This document shows, piece by piece, positions 21,800 to 34,800 of a stretch of DNA of 64,000 nt; within the stretch, counting starts at the first letter, position 1, and each line of letters begins with the position of its first letter. Origin of the DNA: Steinernema hermaphroditum (taxonomy: Eukaryota > Nematoda > Chromadorea > Rhabditida > Steinernematidae); NCBI GenBank assembly GCA_030435675.1, contig CM059623.1, positions 3,932,012 to 3,996,011 of the forward strand. Reading direction: 5' to 3'. The position numbers and the translations under genes were made by a program. The notes beneath the pieces are model-generated. The model did not search any database. It worked only from the letters and a program-made list of their open reading frames with translations, and was not told the DNA's origin.

Positions 21800-22455
21800 T
21801 GTTCTCGAAGAATGTGGCAAACCCGGTGGCAATTGTTAGTCTCCCGGCTTCCAGAGGGAATTGGAACACCCGGAAGCCGTAGTCCCACCACAACAAGATG
21901 TCCGCCGCTTCGACTTTTTCTAACTTGCGGAAAACGGTGGCGATCCATCAAACCACCACCACGTAGTCCCACCACCAATGTTTCATTACCCTTTAAATTA
22001 GCTGACAGGTTGCTAAGACCGGGTGGTGATCAGCTTGCAACGGAAAAGGCATGGCAAAATCATGGCTCCGACCACTTACCGTAAATTGTTTGCCTAACAT
22101 CCTCTTTCTCTTGTTTCAGTGGTTCTTGATTCAAGTCAGTTCCAACAGCCGGATCATGGCGCACCCAGTCCGCCTGCTGTATTTCTCCGTCACGTCCGGA
22201 TTCAGCTCTTCGCTGGCGCTGGCCACCGACGTCACCGAAGCAAAGCGCCAACCGTGCCGAACATGGAACTCCGCTCCGTTCACTGTGCTCCATGTGCCCC
22301 ACTTCCGGAATCGTCTCTCTGATGCCCGCGCCGACTGATTGGATCATCACGTTCAACTCTGATGCTGTGCCCTGTGCCGATGACCAGAAGAAGACTGGCG
22401 ACTGCGATGTGATAATGTGCCACTTGTGCTTATGCAACGGCGAATGCCGTTGATT
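21800..22455 (+). mobile_element. Diverged family S repeat
   Basis: Two blocks match the 61430-62012 copy: about 21825-21910 (CCGTAGTCCCACC region) and 22130-22440 (CTCTGATGCCCGCGC, then AGAAGAAGACTGGCGACT and GTGATAATGTG). The 3' tail is not preserved. It lies upstream of the S1 protease gene and may contribute to its promoter region. Confidence 0.55.
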
Positions 22456-22627
22456 GGGGAAGATAAAAGGTAAAAAATTGTGATCATCCATCAAACCATC
22501 CGCTGAATCATTGTGCGGCGCCGCTCGGCTTCCGATTCATCGTCGATGATTTGCGATGACACGGAGTCACATCCTCCAATATCCGCATAAAACAGAGTCA
22601 TCTGAGTCCATTTCCATTCGACTCAGA

Positions 22628-24038
22628 ATGAATCGTCTCGTGCTGATCACCGCTCTCCTTTGGCCACTTTCCGATGCGTCGCCCCTTCCAATCATCGACG
22701 GTGACAGCCTATACAGTAACGATTATACGAGTACTTTTGTTCTCATAGATATATTTCACAGATGCTCAGAACTGCGGAAAAGACCAAGTAATTGTGAATA
22801 TGGGCACCTACATAGAACCCGACTTCAATATGACAAATGTTGATCTAGATGTATATTCTGACGCCGTTTACGACGCGGAAGTCAGTCGCAGAATCATTAG
22901 ATCGCCTGATTGGGAAGACGAACCTTATGACGATCGTTATGACGATCGCATTGGATCCGATGCGAAGGATGGAGAGGTGCCGTGGGCTGTGGCCATCGAG
23001 TATCAGGAAGGTGACGGTTGATATTCATTCAAATTATGACTCCCGGAGAAGCAACACGCTTACTAATGAATGACTGGCCTGTTGAATACCAGTGAATATT
23101 GTCCTTTCTACGGATAAAAAAAGCATTACTTTAGAGTACCGCTGCACAGGAACACTAATCTCCAAGAAACACGTGCTTACGGCAGCGCACTGTTTCGTCG
23201 AAGACAGCACCAAGAGTGTCAAGGAAAATTGCGAGTAACTGACCATATGAGCAACTCGACTGCGTCTATAAACCATTGCAGCAACCACCAGTTTCTGAAC
23301 GAATCGGACGTCATTCAGCATATGGTCGTTAAGTACGGTGCCAGCTGTCTTGAGGCGGGACACAAGGAATGTGAGGGTAGCAAGGCGGTGATGAAGACGG
23401 CCAAGGTGGTTAGGGCGCACTTCCGCGACTTCTACGAACTGAACGGATGCAAGGGAGGACGCGACTTCGCCCTCCTGGAACTCGAGTCCGAAGTGGAAGG
23501 CGTCAATCACGTTTGTTTACCCCACCTTCATAACACCACGGAGGTGCACAGCGCCAAAAACTTTCATTCCTATGGCTGGGAAAGTGACCGTAACCTGTGA
23601 TTATCCATAGGGCTTTCCACTTTTGATCGCTTTTAGCTGAACTCGAAAACATCACTTCACCCATTCTTCAAAACGTCGGACTCGGAGTTCCCCTCCACCC
23701 CGAGCTCTGTAAGACTCTCTGGGGTGATATGTCTAATGACACGATCTGCGCCATCAAGTGGAACACGTGCGAGGTGGGTCTGGATAGCCTCTGACTATTT
23801 GAAGACGTTCCTTTAGAGTGACAGCGGTGGACTCATGAACCGAGAGAGCGGCCGCAGCAGCCAACGTCGCTGGTTTCTCTTCGGGGTCGTCTCCTATGGA
23901 TCGAGCTGCGACAAGATCGGTTACGAGAATAGAACGACTCGTAGTCAGGTGTACACCGACATCACCAACTACAGTGACACCATCGATCGTTTCGTCTTTG
24001 GACCGTCGATGAACAGACCTATTACATACAAATTGTGA
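22628..24038 (+). CDS. Secreted S1 (chymotrypsin-like) serine protease with unusual oxyanion residue
   Basis: Exons 22628-22700, 22762-23010, 23093-23234, 23282-23589, 23637-23773 and 23817-24038 keep phase at every GT/AG junction and encode 376 residues. The N-terminus MNRLVLITALLWPLSDA is a signal peptide. A propeptide is followed by a probable activation site R87-I88 (DR|IGSDAKDGEVPW). The triad is visible: His140 in TAAHC, Asp216 in GGRDFALLEL, Ser306 in SDSGG. Compared with the usual GDSGGP, the residue two before the serine (chymotrypsin position 193, part of the oxyanion hole) is Ser rather than Gly, and the following Pro is Leu. Acts outside the cell or in the gut lumen; substrate unknown. 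The divergent active site could lower activity. Confidence 0.88.
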
Positions 24039-26343
24039 AAATTCGGTTAATGTAACAGCAGTGTCTGGTAATAAAATATTTTGTGATTCCTTCCACAAGC
24101 ATACCTAGCCTTAAGGAGAAAAAAGAATGAGGAAAGCCGCGTAGTTTTCAAGAAATAGCCTTAAGACGCATTTATGAACTTTCCTGTCTAATTGTCGGTC
24201 TGCCGGTCCCGACACGACTTCCATGAAGGACACGACCGTAGTTGGTTTTCTACGCACTTGAAGCGAATTTGTTGGTGGTTCAGCTCTTATTTAAGAAACA
24301 TATTAGTGACGAACTTCTCCTTCCCGGAAGCCTAAGAAACATAGTATAAGTGACGTATGTGACCAAAACATTTCGATCTTTGCCACCATTCGAATTTCCC
24401 GCCATAGGAGATCTCACTCCCACTGACCGTCCATCACTCTGACGCAACGGCGTTCGCAACGATCCCATTTCTGCACACGATGTGTCACTGTGCACGTAGG
24501 CGTTGTTCGCATGTTTGCAGCCAAACTGTTTACATAGTTTGGAATCTATGCCATATTATGACTTGTGACGTGACTAGCGTGGTTGGATTAAAAATCCAAC
24601 AAGCCGAAGTTTTTTGATGGGAGACGGATGAATTAGTCGACTTCTGCTTCTAATCAACAGCTTTCTTTCCCAAAGTGTAGCTGAATTCAGACGGAATTCG
24701 TGCGTAAAATTTCTCACGAAGTCAATTTGGGCCATTTCCGCTGACAACATAAGTTGTGCGAGAAGGTGCTGGCCTATTTTATTCATCTGTCAACAACATG
24801 GCGCTGTCATCTAAATAAGACCGAACTTATTACCTTTCTTGACAAAAAAGACCACTGTGAACTGAAACTTCTTTATTTGCCGATATCATCGCTTCCTCTA
24901 AACGGGTTAGTCGTTAGTCACTCTTTGATCGACATCGCATAGTTCTAAGTTCGCACATGGATAGGCTGTTGATTCTATCTATCCTAAGCTGTTGGCTCTA
25001 TTCAGTCATGGAATACCACACGGATTAGCTGGAACACAAATTGGTAAAATAAACAAAAGCTCCGTCAGTACGTAGAGTTTATATATACAATTGAACTACA
25101 CTTTGCGAAAGAAAGTTGTTGATTGGAAGCAGAAATCGAGAACAAGTCGACTATTCCATGCGCTCAAGATGAGCAAATCTGAACTTTCTGGCCATTTGAA
25201 TCCAGTGGATATGCCGGTTGGGTAATTCCTGTTCTGATTTCAATATGATCGACCTAACATAACCACGTGCGGCCTTATTTGGGCATAGGGAAGTCTCTTA
25301 TGAAAATAGCACCATATGTCCCTTTTGTAATGCGGATGACGAACATAGGAACTTTACCAATTGCTATTGTTCTGTTCACAGTTAAGCGACGCTAAATGTG
25401 TTAAATGGCTCTCGAATAGCTGAAGTACTCTACCCAGATGATGGCCCTTTTCATCGACCATCTAGCCGACAACAGCACGACGTTCGACAACAACACGACC
25501 TTCGACACGAGTAAACAAGAGCGCACGGGCGAACTTTCCTAATTGCCCCTTGGTCTGGGCGCGAAAATCAATGCACCAACTTTTTGAGCAACTCTCTCTG
25601 TTTGTGCCAGCCCTCGCGGGCGGCGATGCTCATTGGTGCGCGCGTTCGGCGCCCAACGCTCGCTTCTTGGCCTGCGGTCGTTGTTTACGCGCTCCGATTC
25701 TTTGACACGGAATTTTTTATTGGACGCCCGGCATTCAATATCTGGGCGTCCGCGCGCCTTCTCCGCCTTCTTCATCGTCCCCGATCGAGACGACCCGCGC
25801 GCACACTACGTGACTGTTGTCGTCACCGTTGCCGAAGCGTGCGAACTTCGAAAATCGATGCGTTATGGTATCCGCCTAGCCGCAATTGCGGACGGGCTCT
25901 GTTTTGTCTAGCAATCGCCGTTCGCTTCGCACCTCTTTTGCGCGTTCGTTTAGGGTGGGCCCCGCGTGCTCGATGCTTGGTCGATTAGCGGTGGCGGCGA
26001 CGGCGGCGGTGGGTGCGTTGAAGCCGCAGGGCGCTGCTGCTGGAAGGAGAGGGAAGATGATGTTCGCTTTATCGGACGATGCCTTATCAGTTCGGCTTTT
26101 GCAGTGTTGTGTTCATCGATTTTGACGATGAGCTGACGTATATGATCGTTATTCGTTTCTGTACTTCCTGTCATCGTACTTTTCGATTTCCACCAAGGGG
26201 GATTTGCGATTTTTGTTTGTTATTTTCAGTAGATGGAGCGCAATCGCTGGAACTCGTTCGTGCGCTTTCCTAGATATGTAAAACGTTGTGTTGTTTGCCT
26301 ACAACTAGGGTGGATTCTAACCTGATTTTTCGACCATCGAACG
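24039..26343. other. Intergenic spacer
   Basis: No gene is supported. GC-rich sequence at 25540-26060 contains overlapping arginine-rich open frames on both strands, typical of chance frames in CpG-rich DNA. A minus-strand frame at 25950-26174 (74 codons, Pro/Ser-rich end) is the only candidate with a plausible ATG but has no recognisable domain. Confidence 0.4.
24070..24075 (+). terminator. Poly(A) signal AATAAA of the S1 protease gene
   Basis: AATAAA lies 32 nt after the stop codon of the protease gene ending at 24038, a normal distance for a short nematode 3' UTR. Confidence 0.7.
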
Positions 26344-26600
26344 GAACCCAAAAAGTTGTACATGTTCGGTTCGGTTCGATGGGCAACGCTTTAATGCAAT
26401 ACAGGTTACGCTTCTTAGAAGGGAAGGATGGAAACATATTACCTTCAGATTGAGCGGAAACCTTGGGTGGCGTAGGCTATGAACCCAAAAAGTCGCATAT
26501 GTTCGGTACGGTTCCATAGGCCACCCTTTAATGTAATGCAGGCCAAAAGGGAACGGTGTCCCTTTCAGATCGAGCGGAAACCTTGCATAGAAGTAGGCCT
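26344..26600 (+). repeat. Tandem duplication, two diverged units of about 135 bp
   Basis: GAACCCAAAAAGT starts both units (about 26343 and 26479). Both continue with ATGTTCGGT(T/A)CGGTTC, CCTTTAATG/GCTTTAATG, and end near GAGCGGAAACCTTG. The surrounding spacer holds no gene. Confidence 0.75.
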
Positions 26601-26699
26601 ATGTTGACAGATAGCACTGACAGAATATCAGCTGCCTGTGCCCAGAAACGAGTTACACTTTTCTCTTTGAACTGTCACCATAATAGGTCGGATTCCCCA

Positions 26700-26770
26700 T
26701 GCTGCCTGAGTGGCACAGTGGAAGTGAGTTGAAACGGAAAGCTGCCGAATGAGGTTCGAGTCGCGTTGGA
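26700..26770 (+). repeat. tRNA-like (SINE-type) fragment
   Basis: An A-box-like TGGCACAGTGG and a B-box-like GGTTCGAGTC occur 40-50 nt apart. The cloverleaf cannot be completed, so this is a tRNA-derived relic. Confidence 0.4.
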
Positions 26771-28926
26771 CAACAACTTGTCTCTTTCTGTATTTTCCTT
26801 ACGTTCCGTTCAATCCAAAACCACATGTCTAGCTAAATTCGATGCATTGGTGTGGATTCTCTAAAATTGTAACTCGTTTTTCTCGACCAGGAATGTGTAT
26901 AAACAGTTGATGTTCTGGCGCCAGAATACGTTCAGATAGGACCCAATCTGTGCACATTTTCGGCCCTTTGTGAGTGGGATATATCCCCCCTTGTTGATCT
27001 CACGGCATTGATGGATTTGATCCTCCCCTTGTCAGAATCGGGTTTTTGGGACGAAACATATCTGAGCTTTTTGCTTATGCATTTCATTGCTGAATGGTTC
27101 TTGCGATGGACGCTTTTTGGGTCAACCACTATAGAGAGTGCAGCATGTTTTTCTATCGACTAACCAAAATCGCGCAAAAGTGCGATCGAAGTGCAACGCG
27201 GCAGTGTGTCTCCATGGTGGGGACACCACATCCGCATCTGCAAGCGCAGAGATGGAGATGACTATTTTGGACTAGGCTTTTTTGTCAAAAAGTGCGCTTA
27301 TTACAAAACTGCATGAAGAAGCTGTTGCGACTCTGCTGTGTCATGGTGGGTCTTCCCCTTGTCTGTCGGTTTATCTGTTAACGCCGAGGTGGAGACGACT
27401 ATTTCGTGTCAGAACGTGTGCAGGAAAGTGCTTTAAAGAGGAAATTTCGAAACAGTCGAACATTCCAATTGCGACAGATTTGCGATCATCCTTCCGGTAC
27501 ACTTAGGCTGCACTTTTGCGCGATGACGATACGCCCTTTTTATTGTCATAAATGCCGCGCGCGCAACGTTTTCCTCTTTGGGATACTGTTTCCGAGGGCC
27601 ATCTGTATGCCGCGTCAAAGAGATCTAGCATCTGATAAACACATACAGTTCGCACTTTTATTCGTTGCGGAGCGATGTGTGGTTTCTAACTTTAGAATAC
27701 AACAAACTTTGATTGTGGAATTGAAAAACGGTTTTCCTTTGTTTTTTTCCCAAGTCGGGTCGTCCACTCGCTCTGCCTCTAAAGTTGGCCGAATGAACGG
27801 TCGTTTTTGGCTTTTCGTGTTGCCCGCAATGATCGCCCTGGCCCTCAGAAAGCCTGGAACACCGGGAAACCATCCTGCCCATTTCTTTAAAACCTCATAC
27901 TCTCTCCCTGCCCATCCCATCCCAGCTCGATGCCTAACTCAAAGCCTAATCCTATGCCTTGTCCATCACGATCCATGTCCTACTTTTCCCCCGTCAATGT
28001 CTCGCATCTGCCCCGACCTATGACCCTGTTCATCCCCGATCCATGCCTTATCGTGCATTCCGTTCCACCCGCGCCGCCTCAACTCCGTGCTACACCTTAA
28101 CCAGCTTGGAATCTGGCGCATGGACAGGGGCCCTGCACTCAATTCCGATATCGCGCTCTCTACTCCCTACCTAAATTTGAATCAAAAGACGTTTTTCTGT
28201 TTTTTTAATATTCACAAAATTTGAGATTAGGACGTGCGAGACTGGCAGCTGTCACGAGCAGACCTGGCTTAACACCGCATGACTAACAAGGCGGCCGACG
28301 GATCGCCTGACTCTGTCCATCTCTGGTCATAGTGGATTCAGTCACATGGACTTGATTTACTTCCAATGGCAGTCCCGTCCGAACAATGATTCAATATAAA
28401 CTCGCTCTAGCCTGCTTGATTTGATAGACCCCTCGGATTGTGGCACTGGCTAAGTGTTTTACAAGTGTGGAAAAAAACGACACAGCATTGCTAAGACCAG
28501 GGTTGGCATGTGAGTGAAGAAACCGAAATCGATCCCGAGTCTACTGTAGTGCCAACTCTACCAAAGATCACTATCATTCGTCAATTTGCCTTGTATTTCC
28601 TTGAACATGGTGTACCCACCCGGAAACCGTGTGTTGTTTGTTAGCGATGAAAACATCCGCCACTCCACAATATATGCAAATCCGGGCCTGGGGGATGTCG
28701 CCGCGTCTGTGTTTTTGATTCATCGCGTTCCGCTAAGCCAGATTTCCACGAGTGGGCGCTATGTTGTTTCATCGCGTGCGTAACACGCTTTAGAAATCGG
28801 GTTCCACAGGAACATTTCTCTCATTGTTCGACGTTTTCAGATATCAAGCTTACCCTGCAAAGCGATCAAACGCCGCTAACTAGCAACTTTGACTTTTGTG
28901 CTCCTGTGCAACACTCGATGTGAGCA
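26771..28926. other. Repeat-rich spacer upstream of the eIF4B-like gene
   Basis: Contains a 5' fragment of family S (27755-27850, GGGTCGTCCACTCGCTCT) and a degenerate minisatellite-like stretch (27895-28060). A weak tandem similarity links about 27175-27260 to 27330-27410. The final 100 bp is the presumed promoter of the gene starting at 28927. Confidence 0.45.
27895..28060 (-). repeat. Degenerate CATGGATCGGGG-type repeat, minus orientation
   Basis: Read on the minus strand, units such as GGCATGGATCGGGGAT and GGGATGGGATGGGCAGGG occur. The same sequence style (GGCATGGATCGGGGAT, GGGATGGGGCATGAACGG) occurs on the plus strand at 37795-37960. Confidence 0.5.
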
Positions 28927-31760
28927 ATGATGGACGCGAAAACAAACGATTTGTCAACGGAGATGAGCGAGCTCTTCCGGAAGCACGCCGAAACGGCCGG
29001 CGACTGGTGCGACGTCGTCGACGACGATGTAGGTTTTGCTTCTTATCTCACTAGCTATCGTTTTGGAAAGGCACATTTACAAAATAAGGGGCAGATCTGA
29101 AGCTTTTGAAATACGGAACAAAATACTTGGGGTCCTGCCTCTGGGTTCCGCTATCATCATTCATTTCGAGCAGTCTCAAATTTTGCCTTCTTTGGCACAC
29201 CTTGTGGGCAGGTACAGTTGGATAGGTACACCGTCTCTAAGCGGGAGCCAGTTACATTTCAGAAGGGGAATACAGCATTCTTTATCTCATGAGTCAAGGG
29301 TATTTCCACTGAACCAACTGCACAGTCATAGAACAACCGATGCACCACGGATGACCGAAGATCGGTCGGTTTCAGTCGGCACTTAAAATTAGGGACATGG
29401 CTCGGCGTCGAACACACCCCGACCGGTGTACAAATCAGACACGTTCGCAATGGGCCACACTGACACTTACAAAACATCGGTTCACTGCTACTATATCCTT
29501 GGCTTTTACAAAATTTAGGAAGCGATTAGAGTGTGTTAAGTTCTGAAACAATCACATAAAAAAGATAAGTTTGTCACACGTGATCAAGTTTTTGTGTGTG
29601 TATGCACCCATGTGACACATTGATTTTTCAGCAACTCAAGCATGAGATGGAAGAAAAGATCGAGGATCCTCGTCCGTCTCAGCCGCTTCCTCCGCCCGTT
29701 CCCACTTACAACAATCACAACGACAGCCGACACGACAGAGGAGGATCGATGAGACGTACGGCGCCTCCGCCGAGGGCGAAGGCTCCTCCAGCGTCCGATC
29801 AGGAAACTCTTTCCATTTACGTCTGGAATGTTCCCGAATATGCCACCGAAGAGAATCTGTACTATTTCTTCGGAGGCGATGATGATGTGGTAAGTTGAGG
29901 CACATAAAAACCCTCCATAGGTTTGCCATTTGAGATTATAATATACAATTCGTTGATCCCCAATAACGGAGCGTTTTCTCTCGGGATAGGAGAAACGGTC
30001 CCCAATTTTGAGGCACAAAGAATTGATGATTCTTAAAAAGCCAAATCAGAGGCACATTCTCAACAATGTAAAGCCTTCTTTGACCGGTTTTCGAAAGAGA
30101 CCCATGCAATTAAAGACAACGTGATAGGAACCGAGGTCTAACTAATGATTTCTGTGGGCCTCTGGCCTCCTCATATCTGGACAGAAATCTACCCATTAGC
30201 GTCCTAGAAGAACCACACTTCTGTTTTTGTAAAACTGCAGATCAAAACTGCAGATTTTGTAGGTCAGACCAATACCTAATGAATAACTTACATAATTTCA
30301 GATCGACGTTCTTCGACTCGACCGTTCGGAAAATCCCGATCATCCCCTTACCGGTATAATCAAGTTCAAATGCAAGGAAGCGTTCGAACGAGCCGTGCAA
30401 ATGAACGAGAAGGTGAGCTCAACCGAGCTACTTGACCTATACCACCAGGTTTAGAGCTTTATGAATCGAAGAATTCGAGTCTGCGCAAGGCGGGCCTCCT
30501 CCAACAGCAACAACAACAACTACAGCACGAGTAGGAACTCAAACTACGGATATCCAGGTCGAAACTCTGGAACTCGGGTCAACCAGCATCGTCAGCAGCC
30601 GATGTACTACCATGTTTCCAATCCCATGGATATGCACGTACCTCAAGGACCGCCATCCTATGGTCACCACAACCACTACATGCCGCCGCCAATGTCGCAT
30701 TCCATGGGACGAAACGCGAATCAGCATGGCTATTCGGTGCAAATGAACTCGAGCTCCTACGGTGGGCAATTCCGAAGGCCGCAGCAGCCTCAAGGCTATC
30801 ACCAGCCGGCACAGATGACCCACAGGCCAGCGCCTTCGATTCCCCCTGTAGCACATGCCCCTGCGCCCTTGCCACCCGGCAATCCCACAGCCCCGAAGCC
30901 GAACATCTTCGGAAACGCGAAGCCCGTCGACACAAACGCCAAAATGTTGGAGATGTTCCAGAGGCAGCAGCAGAGCCAGAAGAAGGAGAAGCCGAAGGAA
31001 AAGGAGAAGGACAAGCACAAGAGAAAGCCGCACACGCCGGGCAAGAGGACATCAGAAAGTAGTGCCGCGGAAGAAAGCATTAATGACCCTGTTCTGTCAG
31101 ATGTCACGACGCCGTCATCGGAGACGGCGCCTCCGTTTACGGCGGCCAAGAAGGAGACGACGAAACCCAACGAGACGCACAGTCACACCAAACAACACAA
31201 CCAGAAGAAGGAGAAAGAGAAGCCGAAGAAGAAGCAGATCACCGTCCTCAAACGGTCATCGGAGAGCGCCCCAGAAGAGGAACACGTTTTCCTCGATCCA
31301 GTCAGCGAGGTTCTAGTCGAGCCGACAGCAGTTGAGGAGCCTCCTGTCGAAGTAGCTGAGCCGGAGCCTGTGGTGGAGGTGGTCCCCGCAAGGCCGCCTA
31401 GCTCGCGGAAGAACAGCGATCGAAAGGACAGCTTGAAGGAAGCGGAAGTGGAGGAGAAGAAGGAGTCCGAGTCTCCCAAAGCAGCCTCAGATTGTGATGC
31501 TGACGAGGAGGAGACCGCTCCCGACCAGGAATGCGCTGGCGATCAGCCGTCTGCTGAGGGTGCGCCGGCCACAGCCGCCAAGAAGAAGAAGAAGTCGAAG
31601 AAGAACAGGGTACGTAGTGGAAAACATCATAGGACTATAAGATTAATTTTCACTTTTTCTTCACACCTTCTCACCTCTTTAATTTCAGAAGAAGAACCCG
31701 AAGCCGAACGTCTTACACGGGAACAAGTTTGGTGTTCTGGACGGCGTCTCAAATGACTGA
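28927..31760 (+). CDS. eIF4B/eIF4H-like RNA-binding translation factor
   Basis: Exons 28927-29028, 29632-29889, 30302-30412, 30455-31609 and 31689-31760 join in phase to 565 residues. A single RRM spans exons 2-4: RNP2-type SIYVWNVP, an acidic FFGGDDDV turn, then TGIIKFKCKEAFERAVQMN and FMNRRIRV. The region after it is rich in Asn, Gln, Tyr, Pro and Met, then carries NIFGNAKPVDT, which resembles the conserved FGxAKPVDTAARE motif of eIF4B. The C-terminal half is a Lys/Glu-rich charged region ending NKFGVLDGVSND. eIF4B and eIF4H stimulate the eIF4A helicase during 43S scanning in the cytoplasm. Either ATG of the starting Met-Met pair could be used. It is convergent with the membrane-protein gene, the stops being only 132 nt apart. 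Confidence 0.82.
29355..29462 (+). repeat. Dispersed repeat family R, copy 2
   Basis: Located in the first intron of the eIF4B-like gene. Shares GATCGGTCGGTTTCAGTCGG and ACAAATCAGACACGTTCGCA with the copy at 17870-17995. Confidence 0.65.
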
Positions 31761-31892
31761 AATGTTAGGAAACCTACCACTATTTGACCCTTATTAGGGT
31801 GTTCCCAATTCGTTCGTATGGTCTCATCACTACGTTATATGTTAATCGTTAAAATTTATTATATGATAAATATCATTGATTTTCCTTGAAAG

Positions 31893-34800
31893 CTATCTAT
31901 CCGAATCGAGCATTTCGAATTGGGTCTCGTCGAGAGCGAAGTCGTCGGAGGCGACGACCTGTGAGGGGGTCGTGGCGCTTTCGGTCGGCTTCTTCTTCTT
32001 GCTCGGTCTTCGGTGCCGAACTTTGGAGCGCGCCTTCTGCGCGTTCAGATCGAACTCGTCGTCACTGGACTCGGAAGCGTGGATCGTTGGGAACTGCAGG
32101 CCGCTGATGAAGTCCATGTCTTCTTCTGGAACGAGAAAAGCATATTGGAATGGGGATTCAAAAAGTGACTATGCCATTCCTGTACGCATTCCCTACACCA
32201 GACGGGAGTAGCCTAGCCTTAAATAGAGCCGCTCGTCTTACAATGGAAGGGTCAACCATGTAACACTAAGATCGACAAACGGTAGCTCTAAGTGAGTAAG
32301 TAAAATGTGCGAAATACTGGGCTCCCTCGCTCAAACGCAAGCGAGAAAAGGAGGTTCAAAGTTATGGTGACTGAGGTCGATACGAGTACGGTGCAGATGC
32401 AGAATCTGTCGACTTCTCTGCCGATCCTAGGTCCCTAGTTTCTTCCGGTCCCTAGGGCCCTACTCTCCTGGCTCTCCTTCTCGGACATGGACATCGTCAG
32501 GTTCGTCTGAAAGACCATCGCTGACAGAAGACCACCTTCTGAGGAATGCTCTCAACGATGGTCTTTCAGGCGGATCCGACGATGTCCTAAGGAGAGCCCT
32601 AAGTAGAGGTTTACCCACGGCTAACGATTAAGTGTCTTATCATTCTTTGCATAAAGCATTACATTGCGCCACTCACTTTCTATAGGGGTGCTTGGTCCTG
32701 TCGTATGTACTGTCGACGGCGGTAACTCAAAATCGGTCTCGGCGTCGGTAAGTATGACATCACTTTCAACGTCTTCGACGTTCGGAAGAAGATCAGCCAA
32801 TTCCGTCTCGCTGTCATCTGCAAGAACAGACCTATTTCCGCTGAGAGCTCTTCAGAGACTCACCACAAAAGGGTGACTTCTCGGGGATGTTGTCGACGAT
32901 GGTCTTGCAAACGGGTCCGAGGACGTAGATGAAGGCGAAGTCTTCGGCCAGTTTGTACTTTCCATAGGAATAGTTGAGTGCTGGGCGGACATAAGCCTCG
33001 TGGAATAGGCCGTAGACGTGTTTTGTGATGTTCCATAGGAGGACACAGACCGGGTAGAGGACGCTGTCGCGAAAAGCGATCGCCAAGCGGTGGATGACGC
33101 GTTTAGTGTATTGGAGAAGGAGGCTGAACTTGATGACGAGCCATCTGAAAATGGTATGAGATATTCCATTGACAGCCAAGATTGAAGGGGTTTTGCCATA
33201 AGTAAATAGACCCTAGGTGATAATGCACGTAATCTGCACTCAATAAGGAGTATAAGCATATCAAGAGGGGTGTCTTAAAGACATAGGGAGCCGAATTCAG
33301 ATATGACATCAATGAAGAGATTTGAGGCCAGAGATGACCATCGTATCAGCCGCTCAACTAATTGGCTCGATACGTGAACCGGCAACCTAAGCGTAAGCCA
33401 TCTGAAAATGGTAAAAGATATTCCATTGTCAGTAGTTTGCCAAAAACAAATAGACCCTAAAGGCCCATTCATACTCCGCGGGGTACCCCGCGCGCGCGGG
33501 GCAAATGCATTGTAAATGACACATGCATATCAAGAGGGGTATCCTAAAATCATATGGAGACCAATCTAGAGATGGAAATTAGAGGACAAGCCATGTACCA
33601 CTCTAGGGTATGGTTCAGGCCTGAAGGTGGCCTAATAGCTCGTACCATCAGCGGTATGAAAACCATAACTTTCTGGGGCCTATGTGAAGGTTTAGACGAA
33701 GAACCATGAGACAATACATGAGACTCAAATTGCCTTTGTACCCCCCAGAAAGTCGTTATTTTCATCTGGTTCCTCCGGACCAGGGCTGTGCGAAACTCAA
33801 AACTCGGATGTCAAAACTCAAAACTCAAAACTTTTTTGACGACCTCAAAACCAAAACTCAAAACTCAAAACCAAAACTCAAAACTCAAAACTTAAAGCCA
33901 TTTGTGACAGAAATACAGTAAAAGTTCCTTCAGCAAAGTCTTCCAGAAAGCCGTTTGAGTTTAGAAACAGTAGCTTTTGGAGATTTTCGGGTGTCGCCGA
34001 CCTTCGGAGATTGACCAGTGGCGGTGATGCCACGGAGAACACCCTCTCGCGTCCAGCATGGACAGTGCTTCAAGGCCGAGTTTTGAGTCGAGTTTTGCCA
34101 AAAAGTCAAAACTCAAAACTCAAAACCCAAAAAAGGCCTCAAAACCCCAAAACTCAAAACTCAAAACTCGCACAGCCCTGCTCCGGACCAAATGTTCCAG
34201 TGTTGTGGTCTTTTCTGATACATGATCATAACATCGTTTCTGGGTTTTTTGGCTTTGTGGAGCTGTCTAACACCCCCATGATCCCGCACCAAATCCACAG
34301 ATATTTCTAATTTTAGACTTACACTTTAAGAGGCTCCCACACGGACTTTCTCGCCCACTTGAGCACAACTGTCGCTCCTCCCAGCAGAATTCTCCCGAGA
34401 GGCTTCACCCAGTAGCCACAAACGACATAGACGACACCGTAGCACACGTAGTTAAACCACCGCTGTACGGGCCTTCCGATACGCTCGACGAGCCAGGACC
34501 TGACACCGGGCCACCAGTGGGCACAGAACCAGTACCGGAGGAACTCCCGCATTCTCGTCAGGAAGTGACAGATCCGCATGTACACACTATTATAGAGCCA
34601 GTTGCGGATTCTGGAGGATAGCGACGAGCAATAGGCGGAGAAGTTGCTTCTACAGGCGTTAATTTCTCTTCCGATCCATTTGAAGAAGTTCACGATGGAG
34701 GTGTAGATTCCGACGAAGAAGTCCACGATAGCGTCGCGTATTGTTCGAAGAAATCGTGTTATATAACCAAATAGAACTGCAAAAGAGAGCATTTAGTTCA

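Noticed and set aside
25540..26174. Possible gene in a GC-rich island, including a minus-strand Pro/Ser-rich 74-codon frame
   Set aside because: Overlapping arginine-rich frames on both strands indicate chance frames; no domain or neighbouring exon could be linked.
30539..31316. Long open frames antisense to or out of frame with the eIF4B-like exon
   Set aside because: They are shadows of a biased Lys/Glu/Pro-rich coding exon; the sense frame has an RRM and consistent splicing.
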